Source: Deltaproteobacteria bacterium (GTDB lineage Bacteria > Myxococcota_A > Polyangia > Polyangiales > Sandaracinaceae). From it: 52,741 nucleotides of DNA. The position numbers and the translations under genes are program-made. This document shows positions 1-8,919 of the stretch, in pieces; positions within the stretch are counted from its first letter, which is position 1, and every line of letters begins with the position of its first letter. Location: NCBI GenBank assembly GCA_017303575.1, contig JAFLCL010000031.1, positions 1 to 52,741 of the forward strand, read 5' to 3'. Below the pieces are notes generated by a model. The model was not told the DNA's origin, ran no database searches, and saw only the letters and a program-made list of their open reading frames with translations.

Positions 1-270
1 GGCAGCGGCCTGATGGCGCTCGGCACCACCTCGCTCGTCGCGGGCGCGTTCGGCGGCATGGTCGGCCTCATCATCCCGTGGGGCTGCAACAGCGACTTCT
101 GCGGCGGCGGCCCGATCAACATCGGCCTCTTCAGCGCCGGCATGGTCACCGCCGGCCTGGGCCTCGTGACCTTCTTCATCGGCCTGGGCATGGACATCCG
201 CGGCCGCATCGATCGCGGACGTGCACGCCCGCTCGCGCTCACGCCCGACGGCTTCGCCATCTCCTTCTGA
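1..270 (+). CDS. C-terminal part of a membrane protein (partial)
   Basis: The reading frame is open from the first base of the window to a TGA at 268-270, so only the last 89 residues are visible. They contain two hydrophobic, Gly-rich segments that look like transmembrane helices, separated by a short loop with two Cys (WGCNSDFCGG), then a basic tail (IRGRIDRGRARP) ending in LTPDGFAISF. The basic tail after the last helix suggests a cytoplasmic C-terminus. I do not recognise a family and no catalytic motif is visible. The gene is convergent with the fatty-acid-hydroxylase-like gene at 452-1045. Confidence 0.6.
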   Translation, partial: GSGLMALGTTSLVAGAFGGMVGLIIPWGCNSDFCGGGPINIGLFSAGMVTAGLGLVTFFIGLGMDIRGRIDRGRARPLALTPDGFAISF

Positions 271-294
271 GTTTCCGGCGCCTCCGGCGCTCGA

Positions 295-315
295 TGCGGG
301 GGCCCGACCCCCGCA
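295..315. terminator. Perfect hairpin between convergent genes
   Basis: TGCGGGGG (295-302), a 5-nt loop and CCCCCGCA (308-315) form a perfect 8-bp stem 25 bases after the stop of the upstream gene. It lies between convergent genes and so could terminate either. No T-run follows, which is normal for high-GC myxobacteria. Confidence 0.45.
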
Positions 316-363
316 CCCCCATCGCTCCTTCGTCGCTTCGCTCCTCCATCGCTCGCGCCTCAA

Positions 364-378
364 GGGGGCTTCGCCCCC
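364..378. terminator. GC hairpin with short loop, likely bidirectional terminator
   Basis: GGGGGC (364-369), loop TTC and GCCCCC (373-378) form a 6-bp stem, preceded by AA. Together with the hairpin at 295-315 and a smaller one at 278-290 (GCGCC, TCC, GGCGC) it fills the convergent intergenic space. No open frame here resembles a gene. Confidence 0.4.
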
Positions 379-451
379 GCCGGCTGGCTCCCCGCGAGCG
401 AGGTCTCGAATCTTTCTCGGTCTCTGAGTCTCGCTCGGTGCGCGGCGATGC

Positions 452-1045
452 TCAGCCGACCAGGCGGTAGTTGTCGGTGAAGCTGGGCTGGAGCGCGAGC
501 TCCTTGGGCGCGCGGCTCGCATCGTCGAGGAGCCAGGGGAACTTCGTCGCGTGCCGACGGGGCACGAGCACCGTCGCGCGCGGGGCGTGCGTGCCGAAGA
601 CGTGATCCCAGATCGGTGAGCTCACGCCGTGGTTCAGCTTCGCGTTGCCGAAGTGGTGGCTGAGGTGATGCCGACGCGCCCAGCGACCGTACGCGTTGAG
701 CGGGGCCGCGACGTGGATGCGGCGGTGCAGCACCTCGTACGAGAGCCAACCGGTCACCACACCGAGCGCGAGGCCCGCGGCGATGGGCGCGGTGGTGACC
801 AGCCAGGCGAGGCCGAAGATCGCACCGAGCACGGGCACCGCGAGCGCGACCTTGTGCGAGAGCGGCGCGAAGTGATCGACCTTCGCGTGGTGCTCCAGGT
901 GCTCGCGCGCCACGCGCTGACCGAGCATGCGCTCGTGGAACGCGAAGCGATGGAGCACGTACTCGAGGAAGGTCCAGAGGATCAGGCCCGCCGCGAACGC
1001 TGCGCCGGGGAGCAGGAGGCCGAGGAGGAGCGCCGTCGTCGTCAT
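452..1045 (-). CDS. Fatty acid hydroxylase / sterol desaturase superfamily protein
   Basis: Predicted 197-residue integral membrane di-iron enzyme. The His clusters of the family are all present: HRFAFH (about 32-37), HLEHH (49-53), HRRIH near 110, and HHLSHH followed by NHGVSSPIWDHVFGT towards the C-terminus. Hydrophobic helices lie at about 5-30 and 65-105. Such enzymes hydroxylate or desaturate lipid acyl chains, sterols or carotenoids at the membrane; the substrate cannot be told from the sequence. The in-frame ATG at 1081 is rejected because the added residues are encoded by the palindromic promoter and look non-coding; ATG 1045 sits 7 nt after a possible -10 box. The gene stands alone and is probably repressed through the operator at 1055-1073. 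Confidence 0.85.
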   Translation of the reverse strand: MTTTALLLGLLLPGAAFAAGLILWTFLEYVLHRFAFHERMLGQRVAREHLEHHAKVDHFAPLSHKVALAVPVLGAIFGLAWLVTTAPIAAGLALGVVTGWLSYEVLHRRIHVAAPLNAYGRWARRHHLSHHFGNAKLNHGVSSPIWDHVFGTHAPRATVLVPRRHATKFPWLLDDASRAPKELALQPSFTDNYRLVG

Positions 1046-1052
1046 GGGGGAC

Positions 1053-1081
1053 GATGTTGAACGATATTCAACAGACGTCAA
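1053..1081 (-). promoter_or_regulatory. Promoter with a perfect palindrome between -35 and -10
   Basis: On the minus strand TTGACG (1076-1081) is followed by exactly 17 nt and AACATC (1053-1058), then 7 nt to the ATG at 1045. The spacer is filled by TGTTGAA-5 nt-TTCAACA (1055-1073), a perfect 7-bp inverted repeat. Placement and size suit a dimeric repressor such as a TetR-family regulator, but no regulator gene is adjacent. The -10 is weak. The transcript would be leaderless. Confidence 0.5.
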
Positions 1082-1153
1082 GGCCCATGTTCGGGCGTTC
1101 CCTGCTTGCTAGGCTGCGACCGCGGCACCGCCGAGAACCCGGGTGGCAGACGC

Positions 1154-1756
1154 TCACACGGTCTCGGCGCCCGCTGTACGCATCGCGTCGATTGCGCGGG
1201 CGCCGTCGCCTTCGGTGAGATCGACGGCGCGGATTCCGTCGAGGTGGACGCGCACCGGGAAGCCGAGCTCGAGCGCGTCGAGGACCGTGGCCTTCACGCA
1301 GTAGTCCGTCGCGAGGCCGACCACGTCGAGCTCGGTGACGCCGAGCTGCTGGAGGGTCGCCTGGAGCTCGGTCTTCTTGCGGCGCGCGTTGTCGAAGAAG
1401 CCGCTGTAGCTGTCGATCGTTCGGTCCGTGCCCTTGGGCACGATCGCCGTGATGCGATCGCGAGCCAGGCCCTCGGCGAGCTCGCTGCCTCGCGTGCCCT
1501 CGACGCAGTGGTCGGGCCACAACGTCTGCGGCAGGCCCGCGAGCTCGCCGTGCTGGTACGGCGCCGCGCCCGCGTGCTGCGACGCGAAGCTGCCGTGATC
1601 GCGAGGGTGGAGATCCTGCGTGGCGACGATCGCGCCGAAGTCGCCGCTCTCTGCGAGCCGGTTCGCGACGGCGATCACCTCGTCACCCCGAGGCACCGCG
1701 AGCGCGCCTCCGGGGAGGAAGTCGTTCTGGATGTCGATGAGCAGAAGGCCGCGCAT
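1154..1756 (-). CDS. pncA: Nicotinamidase PncA (isochorismatase-like fold)
   Basis: A 200-residue cytoplasmic enzyme that deamidates nicotinamide to nicotinate, the first step of NAD salvage. The family signature is complete: catalytic Asp8 in LLIDIQNDF, metal-binding Asp48, His50 and His54 in TQDLHPRDHGSFA, catalytic Lys108 in VPKGT, and nucleophile Cys153 in ATDYCVKAT preceded by the cis-peptide region. The start is supported by a strong GAGGAGG ribosome site 5 nt upstream. It is the last gene of the minus-strand operon, 24 nt after nrtR, so its product feeds nicotinate to PncB encoded by the first gene. Confidence 0.93.
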   Translation of the reverse strand: MRGLLLIDIQNDFLPGGALAVPRGDEVIAVANRLAESGDFGAIVATQDLHPRDHGSFASQHAGAAPYQHGELAGLPQTLWPDHCVEGTRGSELAEGLARDRITAIVPKGTDRTIDSYSGFFDNARRKKTELQATLQQLGVTELDVVGLATDYCVKATVLDALELGFPVRVHLDGIRAVDLTEGDGARAIDAMRTAGAETV

Positions 1757-1780
1757 GCATTCCTCCTCGTTGGGATGCGA

Positions 1781-2511
<731 letters not shown>

Positions 2512-2515
<4 letters not shown>

Positions 2516-4611
2516 CGAGGGGTCTCGCCCTCTCGCGCCAGCGCCGCACGCATCTCGCCGAGCTCGCGCTGAAAGCCCCCCGAGAGGATCGGCAGACGAC
2601 AGAACGTCTTGGGATCCAGGCTCTCGTCGTCGAGGTGAAAGCTCGGCGCGTAGCGCTCGCGCTTCCACTGGTTGCGCGCGAACAGCGTGAAGAAGCGCTC
2701 GACCCAGAGCGCCAGGCGCGAGGCTGGGATCTCCGGTCGCTCGAGGCGCAGGATCTCGAACGTCTCGAGCGGCGCGTGGCGATCGCGCACCGTGAGGCGC
2801 TCGATCCGATCGAGCACGTCGTAGGGCATCAGGTCGTCCTCATCCGTCTGCTTCTTGTCGGACGGGCGCAGCTCGGCCGTGGGCGCCTGCACGTTGACGG
2901 CGGCCAACGCGGGGATACGCAGCGACACATCGGCCTCGGTCTCGAGCCAGCGCAGCCAGCTTCGGAGGTAGTGCTTGTCGATGCCCGCGATCGGCGAGAG
3001 ACCGCCCGAGGTGTCGCCGTCCATCGTCGCGTAGCCGACCGCCGCCTCGGAGCGGTTGCTGGTCGCGAGCAGCAGCTTGCCTTCGACGTTCGCGAGCATC
3101 CACGCCGACGGGCTGCGCACGCGCGCCTGCACGTTCTGGAGCGCGATGTCGTCCGTCTGCCACGCGAGCGGTCGACCGAGCGCGCCCTCCGCGAGCGCGA
3201 TGTAGCCCTTCACGAGCGCGTCGACGTCGACCTCGTGGTGCTTGGCGCCGACAGCCTCGGCCACGGCGCGCGCCGCGTTCTTCGTGACCGAGCCGCTGTT
3301 GATGGTCGACTGGTACACGGTGGTGAGAAGCCGCCCGACGATCGCCTTCTCGTCCGCTGCAGTGCCGAGGTCCCGCACGTGGGCGAGGCGGGCGCGCACA
3401 CCCGTGAGGCCGATCTCCGCGGCCGACGCGCGCACCATCCACGAGATCAGGCTGGTGATCGCGGCGCTGTCTGCCCCGCCCGAGAGCGAGACCACGAAGC
3501 CCTGCGATCGCGACTTGCGGAGGTAGTCGAAGAGACCGAGCGAGACCGCGCGTGCGAACTCCTCGTGCTTCACGTCGGGGCCGTGCTCCCACGCCGACAC
3601 GTGGCTGATGGCTGCCTCACGCGGAGCCTCGGGCACGTTCACGGGTGCGTGCACGAAGAGCTCACGATCGCGCGGCAGCCGCGGCGTGAACGACGCCGTC
3701 GCCGCGCGCCGCGCGCGGATCTCCTCGAGATCGATCGCCGCGTGGACGAGCACGTGCTCTCGGAAGGAGAACCTCGGACCTTCGATCACGGCCTCGCCCG
3801 CGCTGGTGCGCGCAGTCGACTCCCCCGCGCCCGTGGCGGGCATCACCGACAGCGACGGCGCGGCGATCAGCGTGTGGCCGTCGTAGATCGCGCGGCCCGC
3901 TTCGTTGCCGAGCAGGTTCGCGTACACGTACGCGACGCCGAACGCGCGCGAGCCCTCGGCCACGAGCCTGCGCCGCACCTCGCGCTTGCCGAACGAGAAG
4001 TGGCTCGCGCTGGGGTTGAAGATCACGTCGACGGAGTCGAGCGCGAGCGCGGCGCCCGGACGCTTGGCGACCCACGCGTCCTCGCAGATCTCGAAGCCCA
4101 TCGTCACGCCACCGAAGTCCATCCGCAGATCGCCGATCGGCACCTCGCGCCCGAGCAGGCGCACGACGTCCCGCACGCGCGAGGGCCACGCGCGGAACCA
4201 ACGCGGCTCGTAGTGGATGCCATCCCCCGCGAGCGACTGCTTCGCGACGACGGCCGCGAGCGCGCAGTCCGCGATCACGGCGACGCCGTTGAACAGCACG
4301 CCCGCGTGGTGCACGGGCAGGCCGACCGCCACGACCATGCCCTCGGTGTGCGGCAAGAGCGCCTCGAGCGACTCGGCCGCGGTGCTCGCGAGGAAGGGCG
4401 AGAGGAAGAGGTCCTCGCAGCCGTAGCCCGAGAGCGCGAGCTCCGGCAGACAGAGCATCGAGACCTTGGCGGCGCGCGCTTCGTCGACCGCGGCGCGTGC
4501 GCGGCGGAGGTTTCCGTCCCAGTCGAGCGGCGTCTGGTTGAGCGCAGCAGCGCCGAGGCGAACCGAGCGAACGCGATCGTGGCTCCCGCGCGAGTGCGAC
4601 TGGGCGTTCAT
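2512..4611 (-). CDS. nadE: Glutamine-dependent NAD+ synthetase NadE
   Basis: 699 residues, the usual length of the two-domain enzyme that converts deamido-NAD, ATP and glutamine to NAD. The N-terminal nitrilase-type glutaminase has Glu57 (LPELALSGYG), Lys124 (VVAKQSL) and Cys176 (FEICEDAW). The C-terminal synthetase domain has the ATP pyrophosphatase loop SGGADSAAI at about residue 370 and later SNRSEAAVGYATMDGDTSGG. ATG 4611 is chosen because it overlaps the pncB stop (ATGA) and precedes MNAQSHSRG; an ATG 18 codons upstream would overlap pncB more deeply. It acts in the cytoplasm immediately after PncB and a nicotinate-mononucleotide adenylyltransferase, which is not encoded in this window. 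Confidence 0.94.
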
Positions 4612-6185
4612 CGAGACGTCTCCTTCTGGCCCGCGGAACGCACGAGCCGATCCCGTCGATCCCACAACGAGCGGGGGACCGCCACTCGCGCCCGCGCTCC
4701 GCGCTTCTGCGCGTCGAGCGCGAGCAGTGGCGCAGGCATCGCGGCGACCGCACGACCGACCGCCTCGCGCGCCTCGACGAGCGGGCGCTCGCCTCGCACG
4801 CGACGTCCCGCGACGATCGCCGACGTGAGCAGCCTGCGCCCGCCGCCGTGCTTCACCGCGGCCTCGCCCTCGATCGACTCACCGGTCGCGGCATCGACGA
4901 GCGGCCCCGACCAGCCGACGTCCTCGTCGACGTCCGAGAGCACGTCGCAGCTCGTTCCGTCCGCGTGCGTGAAGCGCTCGACCTCGAGGCGACCGGGCCA
5001 GCTCACCTTCGCCGGCTCCTCGCTCTTCTTGATCCGTGGAGCGAACCGTCCTTCGCCATCCTGCACGGCCGTGAGCTTGTACACGCCGCCGAGCGCGGAC
5101 TGATCCCCGCCCGTGACGAGGCGCGTGCCGACGCCGAATACGTCGATGGGCGCGCCGCTCGCGACGAGCGCGGCGATCGCGTGCTCGTCGAGATCGTTCG
5201 ATGCGTAGATCTTGGTGCCCGTCAGGCCTGCGGCGTCGAGCATCGTGCGCGCGTCGCGCGCGAGCACCGAGAGATCGCCCGAGTCGAGGCGGATGCCGAG
5301 CAGCGGCTTGGGCCCCCGGGTGTCCGTGGCCTGCGCGAGGACCTTCGCCGTTTCGATCGCGTGGGCCACGCCCTCGCGCGTGTCGTAGGTGTCGACGAGG
5401 AACACGACGTTGCCCGCGAGCGCGTCGGCGTAGCGCGCGAAGGCCTCGCGCTCGTCTCCGAAGAACTGCACCCACGCATGCGCGTGCGTTCCCCGCACCG
5501 GCACACCGAAGAGCTTGCCCGCGAGCACGTTGCTCGTGGCCGCACACCCACCGAGGTAGCTGGCGCGCGCGGCCGAGAGCGCGCCGTCGGGGCCCTGTCC
5601 TCGGCGCAGACCGAACTCGACGATCGGTCGACCGGCGGCGGCGTGCACGACGCGCGCGGCCTTGGTGGCCACGAGCGTCTGGAAGTTCACGACGTTGAGC
5701 AGCAGCGTCTCGGCGAGCTGCGCATCGAGCACGGGCCCCGTCACGCGCAGGAGCGGCTCGTGCGGGAACACGATCTCGCCCTCCGCGACAGCCTCGACGT
5801 CGCAGCGAAAACGAAACGCACGCAGGCGATCGAGGAACGCCGCGTCGAACAGCGGCAGGCCGTCGGCGCCGGTGAGGGTGGCGAGGTAGTCGACGTCGCT
5901 CGCATCGAACGTGAGGTCCTCGAGCATCGAGAGCGCCTCGTCGATGCCTGCTGCGACCGCGTAGCTGCCGCCGAACGGAGGACGCCGGAAGAACAGTGCG
6001 AAGGACGCGACGTGGTCCGCGGTGCCTGCGCGGTGGTGCGCGTACGCCATCGTGAGCTGGTAGAGGTCGGTGAGCAGACCGAGCGCCGGGCGCATGCGCG
6101 CCGCGAGCTCGTGCGGCCCACTCGGAAACGGACCGTTCGGGGGGAACGAGACGCGGGCCGAAGTGCTCGGGATCGGGGTGCTCAT
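4608..6185 (-). CDS. pncB: Nicotinate phosphoribosyltransferase PncB
   Basis: 525 residues. It joins nicotinate and PRPP to give nicotinate mononucleotide, with ATP hydrolysis. Family features are LTDLYQLTMAYAHHR near residue 38, EFGLRRGQGPDGA (the phosphoribosyltransferase His/Arg region), IRLDSGDLSVLARDAR, KIYASNDLDEHAI and DVFGVGTRLVTGGDQSALGGVYKL. First gene of the pncB-nadE-nrtR-pncA operon. ATG 6185 was chosen because it lies exactly 7 nt after a TATACA -10 box, and the sequence upstream is promoter and operator DNA. The transcript would start at or next to this ATG, without a Shine-Dalgarno. Confidence 0.93.
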   Translation of the reverse strand: MSTPIPSTSARVSFPPNGPFPSGPHELAARMRPALGLLTDLYQLTMAYAHHRAGTADHVASFALFFRRPPFGGSYAVAAGIDEALSMLEDLTFDASDVDYLATLTGADGLPLFDAAFLDRLRAFRFRCDVEAVAEGEIVFPHEPLLRVTGPVLDAQLAETLLLNVVNFQTLVATKAARVVHAAAGRPIVEFGLRRGQGPDGALSAARASYLGGCAATSNVLAGKLFGVPVRGTHAHAWVQFFGDEREAFARYADALAGNVVFLVDTYDTREGVAHAIETAKVLAQATDTRGPKPLLGIRLDSGDLSVLARDARTMLDAAGLTGTKIYASNDLDEHAIAALVASGAPIDVFGVGTRLVTGGDQSALGGVYKLTAVQDGEGRFAPRIKKSEEPAKVSWPGRLEVERFTHADGTSCDVLSDVDEDVGWSGPLVDAATGESIEGEAAVKHGGGRRLLTSAIVAGRRVRGERPLVEAREAVGRAVAAMPAPLLALDAQKRGARARVAVPRSLWDRRDRLVRSAGQKETSR

Positions 6186-6188
6186 GTC

Positions 6189-6232
6189 TTGGTGTATAGT
6201 CAACACGAAGGTTGGTGTCAAGCGTACACCAA
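6189..6232 (-). promoter_or_regulatory. NAD operon promoter overlapped by tandem 21-bp operators (putative NrtR sites)
   Basis: On the minus strand TTGACA (6216-6221), 17 nt, TATACA (6193-6198) and 7 nt lead to the pncB ATG: a near-perfect housekeeping promoter with a leaderless start. Two copies of TTGGTGT-7 nt-ACACCAA cover it. Site A is 6189-6209, over the -10, with one mismatch (ACACGAA). Site B is 6212-6232, over the -35, and is perfect. Their centres are 23 bp apart, about two helical turns. The operon encodes NrtR, which is the obvious ligand. The sites also lie 12-55 nt before the divergent gene at 6244 and may affect it. Confidence 0.8.
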
Positions 6233-6243
6233 GGTCGGAAAAG

Positions 6244-7014
6244 GTGGCCGACCTCGCGAGACCGGTCACGCTCGCGCCCGTGCGCCCCTTTGCTCCCGAG
6301 CTCGAGCCTCGTTCTCTCACGGTCGTCTGGCAACACGAGGACCTCGTCGCCATCGACAAGCCTGCCGGCCTCCTGTCGCAAGGTGGCCCGTCCGACGGCG
6401 CGCACGGCGGCAACGTCGTGGACCTCGCCCGAGCCCAGTTCGGCAGCGACTCCGTCGGCGTCCTGCACCGCCTCGATCGCAACGTCTCCGGCCTCGTCTT
6501 GGTGTCGCTCGCCCGAGACGTCGCCGAGGGCATGTCCCGCGCGTTCGCCGACGGAAGCGTCGAGCGGCGCTACGAGGCGGTCAGCAAGGTGCCCCGCGCG
6601 CTCGATGGTGCGGATCGAGTCGTCGACGCGGCTCTCGTGAAAGACGAGAAGACGAACCTCGTCCGCGTGGCGCGCGCGAACGATCGCGACGCCAAGCCCG
6701 CGCGCACGCGCCTCGCGATCCGCGAGCGTGTGCAGGCGCCGATGGGCTGGCTCGCGTGCATCGACTGCTGGCCCATCACCGGACGCTCGCACCAGATCCG
6801 CGTGCACCTCGCGCACGTCGGCATGCCGCTCGTGGGCGATCCGAAGTACGGCGTGGGCGCGCGCAGCGTGACGCGACCGCTGCTCCACGCCACGGCACTG
6901 TCGTTCGTTCACCCGCGCACGAAGGAGCGCATCGAGATCGCGTCCAAGCCGCCCTGGCGGCTCGACGATCTCCGCGCCCTCGCAGGCACGAGCACCAAGC
7001 GCGAGCGCGAGTAG
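6244..7014 (+). CDS. RluA-family pseudouridine synthase
   Basis: 256 residues from a GTG start at 6244. It isomerises uridine to pseudouridine in RNA. The catalytic motif GVLHRLDRNVSGLVLV (Asp in HRLD), GRSHQIRVHLAHVGMPLVGDPKYG and the C-terminal LLHATALSFVHP are typical of the RluA/RluC/RluD group. There is no N-terminal S4 domain, so it resembles the short single-domain members (RluA or TruC type). Target RNA and position cannot be assigned. The start is uncertain: no good ribosome site is seen, and the frame is open upstream through the operator region, which is clearly regulatory DNA. It is divergent from the NAD operon. Confidence 0.85.
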   Translation: MADLARPVTLAPVRPFAPELEPRSLTVVWQHEDLVAIDKPAGLLSQGGPSDGAHGGNVVDLARAQFGSDSVGVLHRLDRNVSGLVLVSLARDVAEGMSRAFADGSVERRYEAVSKVPRALDGADRVVDAALVKDEKTNLVRVARANDRDAKPARTRLAIRERVQAPMGWLACIDCWPITGRSHQIRVHLAHVGMPLVGDPKYGVGARSVTRPLLHATALSFVHPRTKERIEIASKPPWRLDDLRALAGTSTKRERE

Positions 7015-7059
7015 CGAGCGTCGAGGTTCGCGGCTCGCCCCTCGATCGACGGGACGCGG

Positions 7060-7065
7060 TAGCCT
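7060..7065 (+). promoter_or_regulatory. Putative -10 box of a leaderless gene
   Basis: TAGCCT lies 7 nt before ATG 7073, and no Shine-Dalgarno is present. No convincing -35 is seen. Confidence 0.35.
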
Positions 7066-7072
7066 CGACGCG

Positions 7073-8542
7073 ATGCGGACCGCGGTGCTCGGCTCGGTGC
7101 TGGCGATCCTCGCGCTGCTCGGCGCGTGCGAGCCCGCCACGCGCATTCTGACCGTCGACGTGCAGACCGATCTCGTCGCCCAGTACGAGCTCGGCGTGCT
7201 CGACGTCGATCTCTTCGTCGGGGCCGTGGCGAGCGGGACGACGGGCGAGGTCTCGCGCTCGGTGCTCGTCGAGCCGCGCATCGGCGAGGCCGAGTCGTAC
7301 CGGCGCGGTCGGCGTGTCGCAGAGATCACCGGCCTGGCGCAGGGGACGTACACGGTGCGCGTGATCGGTCGGCGGCCCGCGGCGCCGGGCGCGCCCGTCG
7401 ATGGAGGCGCGTTCCTCGTGGAGCGACGCATCGTGTTCACGCTCGACGGCGATCGCATCGTGCGCGTGGTCTTGAACGCGCCGTGTGTGGACGCGGAGTG
7501 CCCGCGCTCCGGCGACGCAGCGACACAGACGCAGTGCTTCAACGGCGAGTGCGTCGATCCCGCGTGCGATCCGTCGCGCCCCGAGACCTCGCCCAGCTGC
7601 TGTGTGGGCTCGGGCTGCATCGAGACCGCGCTCTGCGACGACGACGACGACTGCGAGGTGCCGGCGTGCGCCCTCCCGAGCTGCATCGAGGGCGCGTGCA
7701 TCGCGGGCGAGCGACCCGGCGCGTGCGACGCGGGCGAGTACTGCGATCGCAGCGCGGGTGCGTGCTTGTCGATCCCGGGCGGCGAGCCCGACGCCGGCCC
7801 GCGCGACGCAGGGCACGCCGAAGACACGCGCTGTCCCGTCGAAGTGTGCGGCAATGGCGTGGACGACGACTGCGACGCGCGCGCCGACTGCGCAGACGAC
7901 GACTGCATGGGCACGGCCTGCGACGACGGCGATCCCTGCACGCATGGCGATGCGTGCACCGGGGCTGCGATGGGCGTGACGTGTGCAGGCACGGCGATCA
8001 CGTGCACGTCGGACGAGTGCATGACGCGCGCGTGCAACGGCACCGCTGCCTGCAGCGAGAGCCCGCGCGACGGGGCATGCAGCGACGACGGCAACGTCTG
8101 CACGAGCGACGTGTGCTCGGGCGGCGTGTGCTCGCACCCGCCGGTCGCAGGCACGGTGTTCTGCGCGGACGACGGCAACCCGTGCTCGTTCGACCTGTGC
8201 GAAGGCGGCGCGTGTGTGCACCCGCGCGGCTTCGACGGATGGGCCTGCGGCATCTTCGGCCGCTGCTGCAACAACGCCTGCGTCGACGTGTCGTCCGATC
8301 CTTCGAACTGCGGCGTGTGTGGGATCCGCTGTCCGCGCGGATGCTCCGCGGGGGCGTGCGAGTCCGGGTCCAACGCCGAGTGCATCGCCGCGGGCTACGG
8401 CTCGCTCGCGACGTCGTACATGTCGCGCTGCCAGTGTCGCTGCACCGGCAACGAAGCCGACAGGCTCACGTGCACGGGGCAGTGCGCGGGTGGAGGCACG
8501 TGCGATCAGCGCGACGGCCTCAACCCTTGTTACTACCCCTGA
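7073..8542 (+). CDS. Cys-rich secreted lipoprotein with Stig1-like C-terminal motif
   Basis: 489 residues. A lipoprotein signal peptide ends in LALLGAC (Cys near 23). Residues of about 24-135 form a beta-rich domain without Cys. From about 140 the protein is Cys-rich, with many short units of the form CxxDxCxxGxC, such as CTSDVCSGGVCSHPP and CSFDLCEGGACVHP. Near 400 follows CCNNACVDVSSDPSNCGVCGIRC, the disulphide-knot pattern called Stig1-like that is very common in myxobacterial surface proteins. No enzymatic motif. Expected on the cell envelope facing outwards or the periplasm. Function unknown. It ends 7 bases before the convergent gene at 8550. Confidence 0.8.
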   Translation: MRTAVLGSVLAILALLGACEPATRILTVDVQTDLVAQYELGVLDVDLFVGAVASGTTGEVSRSVLVEPRIGEAESYRRGRRVAEITGLAQGTYTVRVIGRRPAAPGAPVDGGAFLVERRIVFTLDGDRIVRVVLNAPCVDAECPRSGDAATQTQCFNGECVDPACDPSRPETSPSCCVGSGCIETALCDDDDDCEVPACALPSCIEGACIAGERPGACDAGEYCDRSAGACLSIPGGEPDAGPRDAGHAEDTRCPVEVCGNGVDDDCDARADCADDDCMGTACDDGDPCTHGDACTGAAMGVTCAGTAITCTSDECMTRACNGTAACSESPRDGACSDDGNVCTSDVCSGGVCSHPPVAGTVFCADDGNPCSFDLCEGGACVHPRGFDGWACGIFGRCCNNACVDVSSDPSNCGVCGIRCPRGCSAGACESGSNAECIAAGYGSLATSYMSRCQCRCTGNEADRLTCTGQCAGGGTCDQRDGLNPCYYP

Positions 8543-8549
8543 CGATCGC

Positions 8550-8876
8550 TCACGGAGGCGCAGCCGAGGGTACGTTTCGACACGCCTCTTCCTCGTCGGC
8601 GCAAGTGCACGCGCAGGGACGCGGCGAGGGATCGCGTCGGTCGTCGGGCGGTGGGGTGCCCATGCACACGAGCGCGGGTCCCCACCGACATCCCTCGGCG
8701 AGGCACATCGCCTCGCGGCTCGCGTCGTGCCCCGTACAGCCCGTCGACGCGTGCACCGCGAGTTCACTGCCTGACGTACCCGTGCTGGATCCGGCCGCGG
8801 ACGACGAAGACGTCCCCTCGCTCGGCCCTCCACAGGACGCGAGCACGACGATCGAAGCGACGACGATCACGCGCAT
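8550..8876 (-). CDS. Small Cys-containing lipoprotein
   Basis: 108 residues with a lipoprotein signal MRVIVVASIVVLASC (Cys15), then a Gly/Ser/Thr linker and a compact region with about eight Cys (CTGHDASREAMCLAEGCRW, and CACTCADEEEAC). The pattern resembles small extracellular Cys-rich modules of myxobacterial lipoproteins; no family is recognised. ATG 8876 is chosen because it gives a clean signal peptide. It follows the FG-GAP gene at 8920 by 43 nt on the same strand and may be co-transcribed with it. Confidence 0.65.
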   Translation of the reverse strand: MRVIVVASIVVLASCGGPSEGTSSSSAAGSSTGTSGSELAVHASTGCTGHDASREAMCLAEGCRWGPALVCMGTPPPDDRRDPSPRPCACTCADEEEACRNVPSAAPP

Positions 8877-8919
8877 CCCGCGAGCTTGGCACGACCCCGA
8901 CGTCACGCGGCGCGGCTGC

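Noticed and set aside
2635..5103. Long plus-strand open frame (over 800 codons) opposite nadE and pncB
   Set aside because: High GC keeps antisense frames open. Its translation is Arg/Glu/His-rich without motifs, while the minus strand encodes complete NadE and PncB.
4879..8385. Minus-strand open frame of nearly 1170 codons spanning pncB, the pseudouridine synthase and the Cys-rich lipoprotein
   Set aside because: It crosses promoters and three well-supported genes in other frames; composition is that of an antisense shadow.
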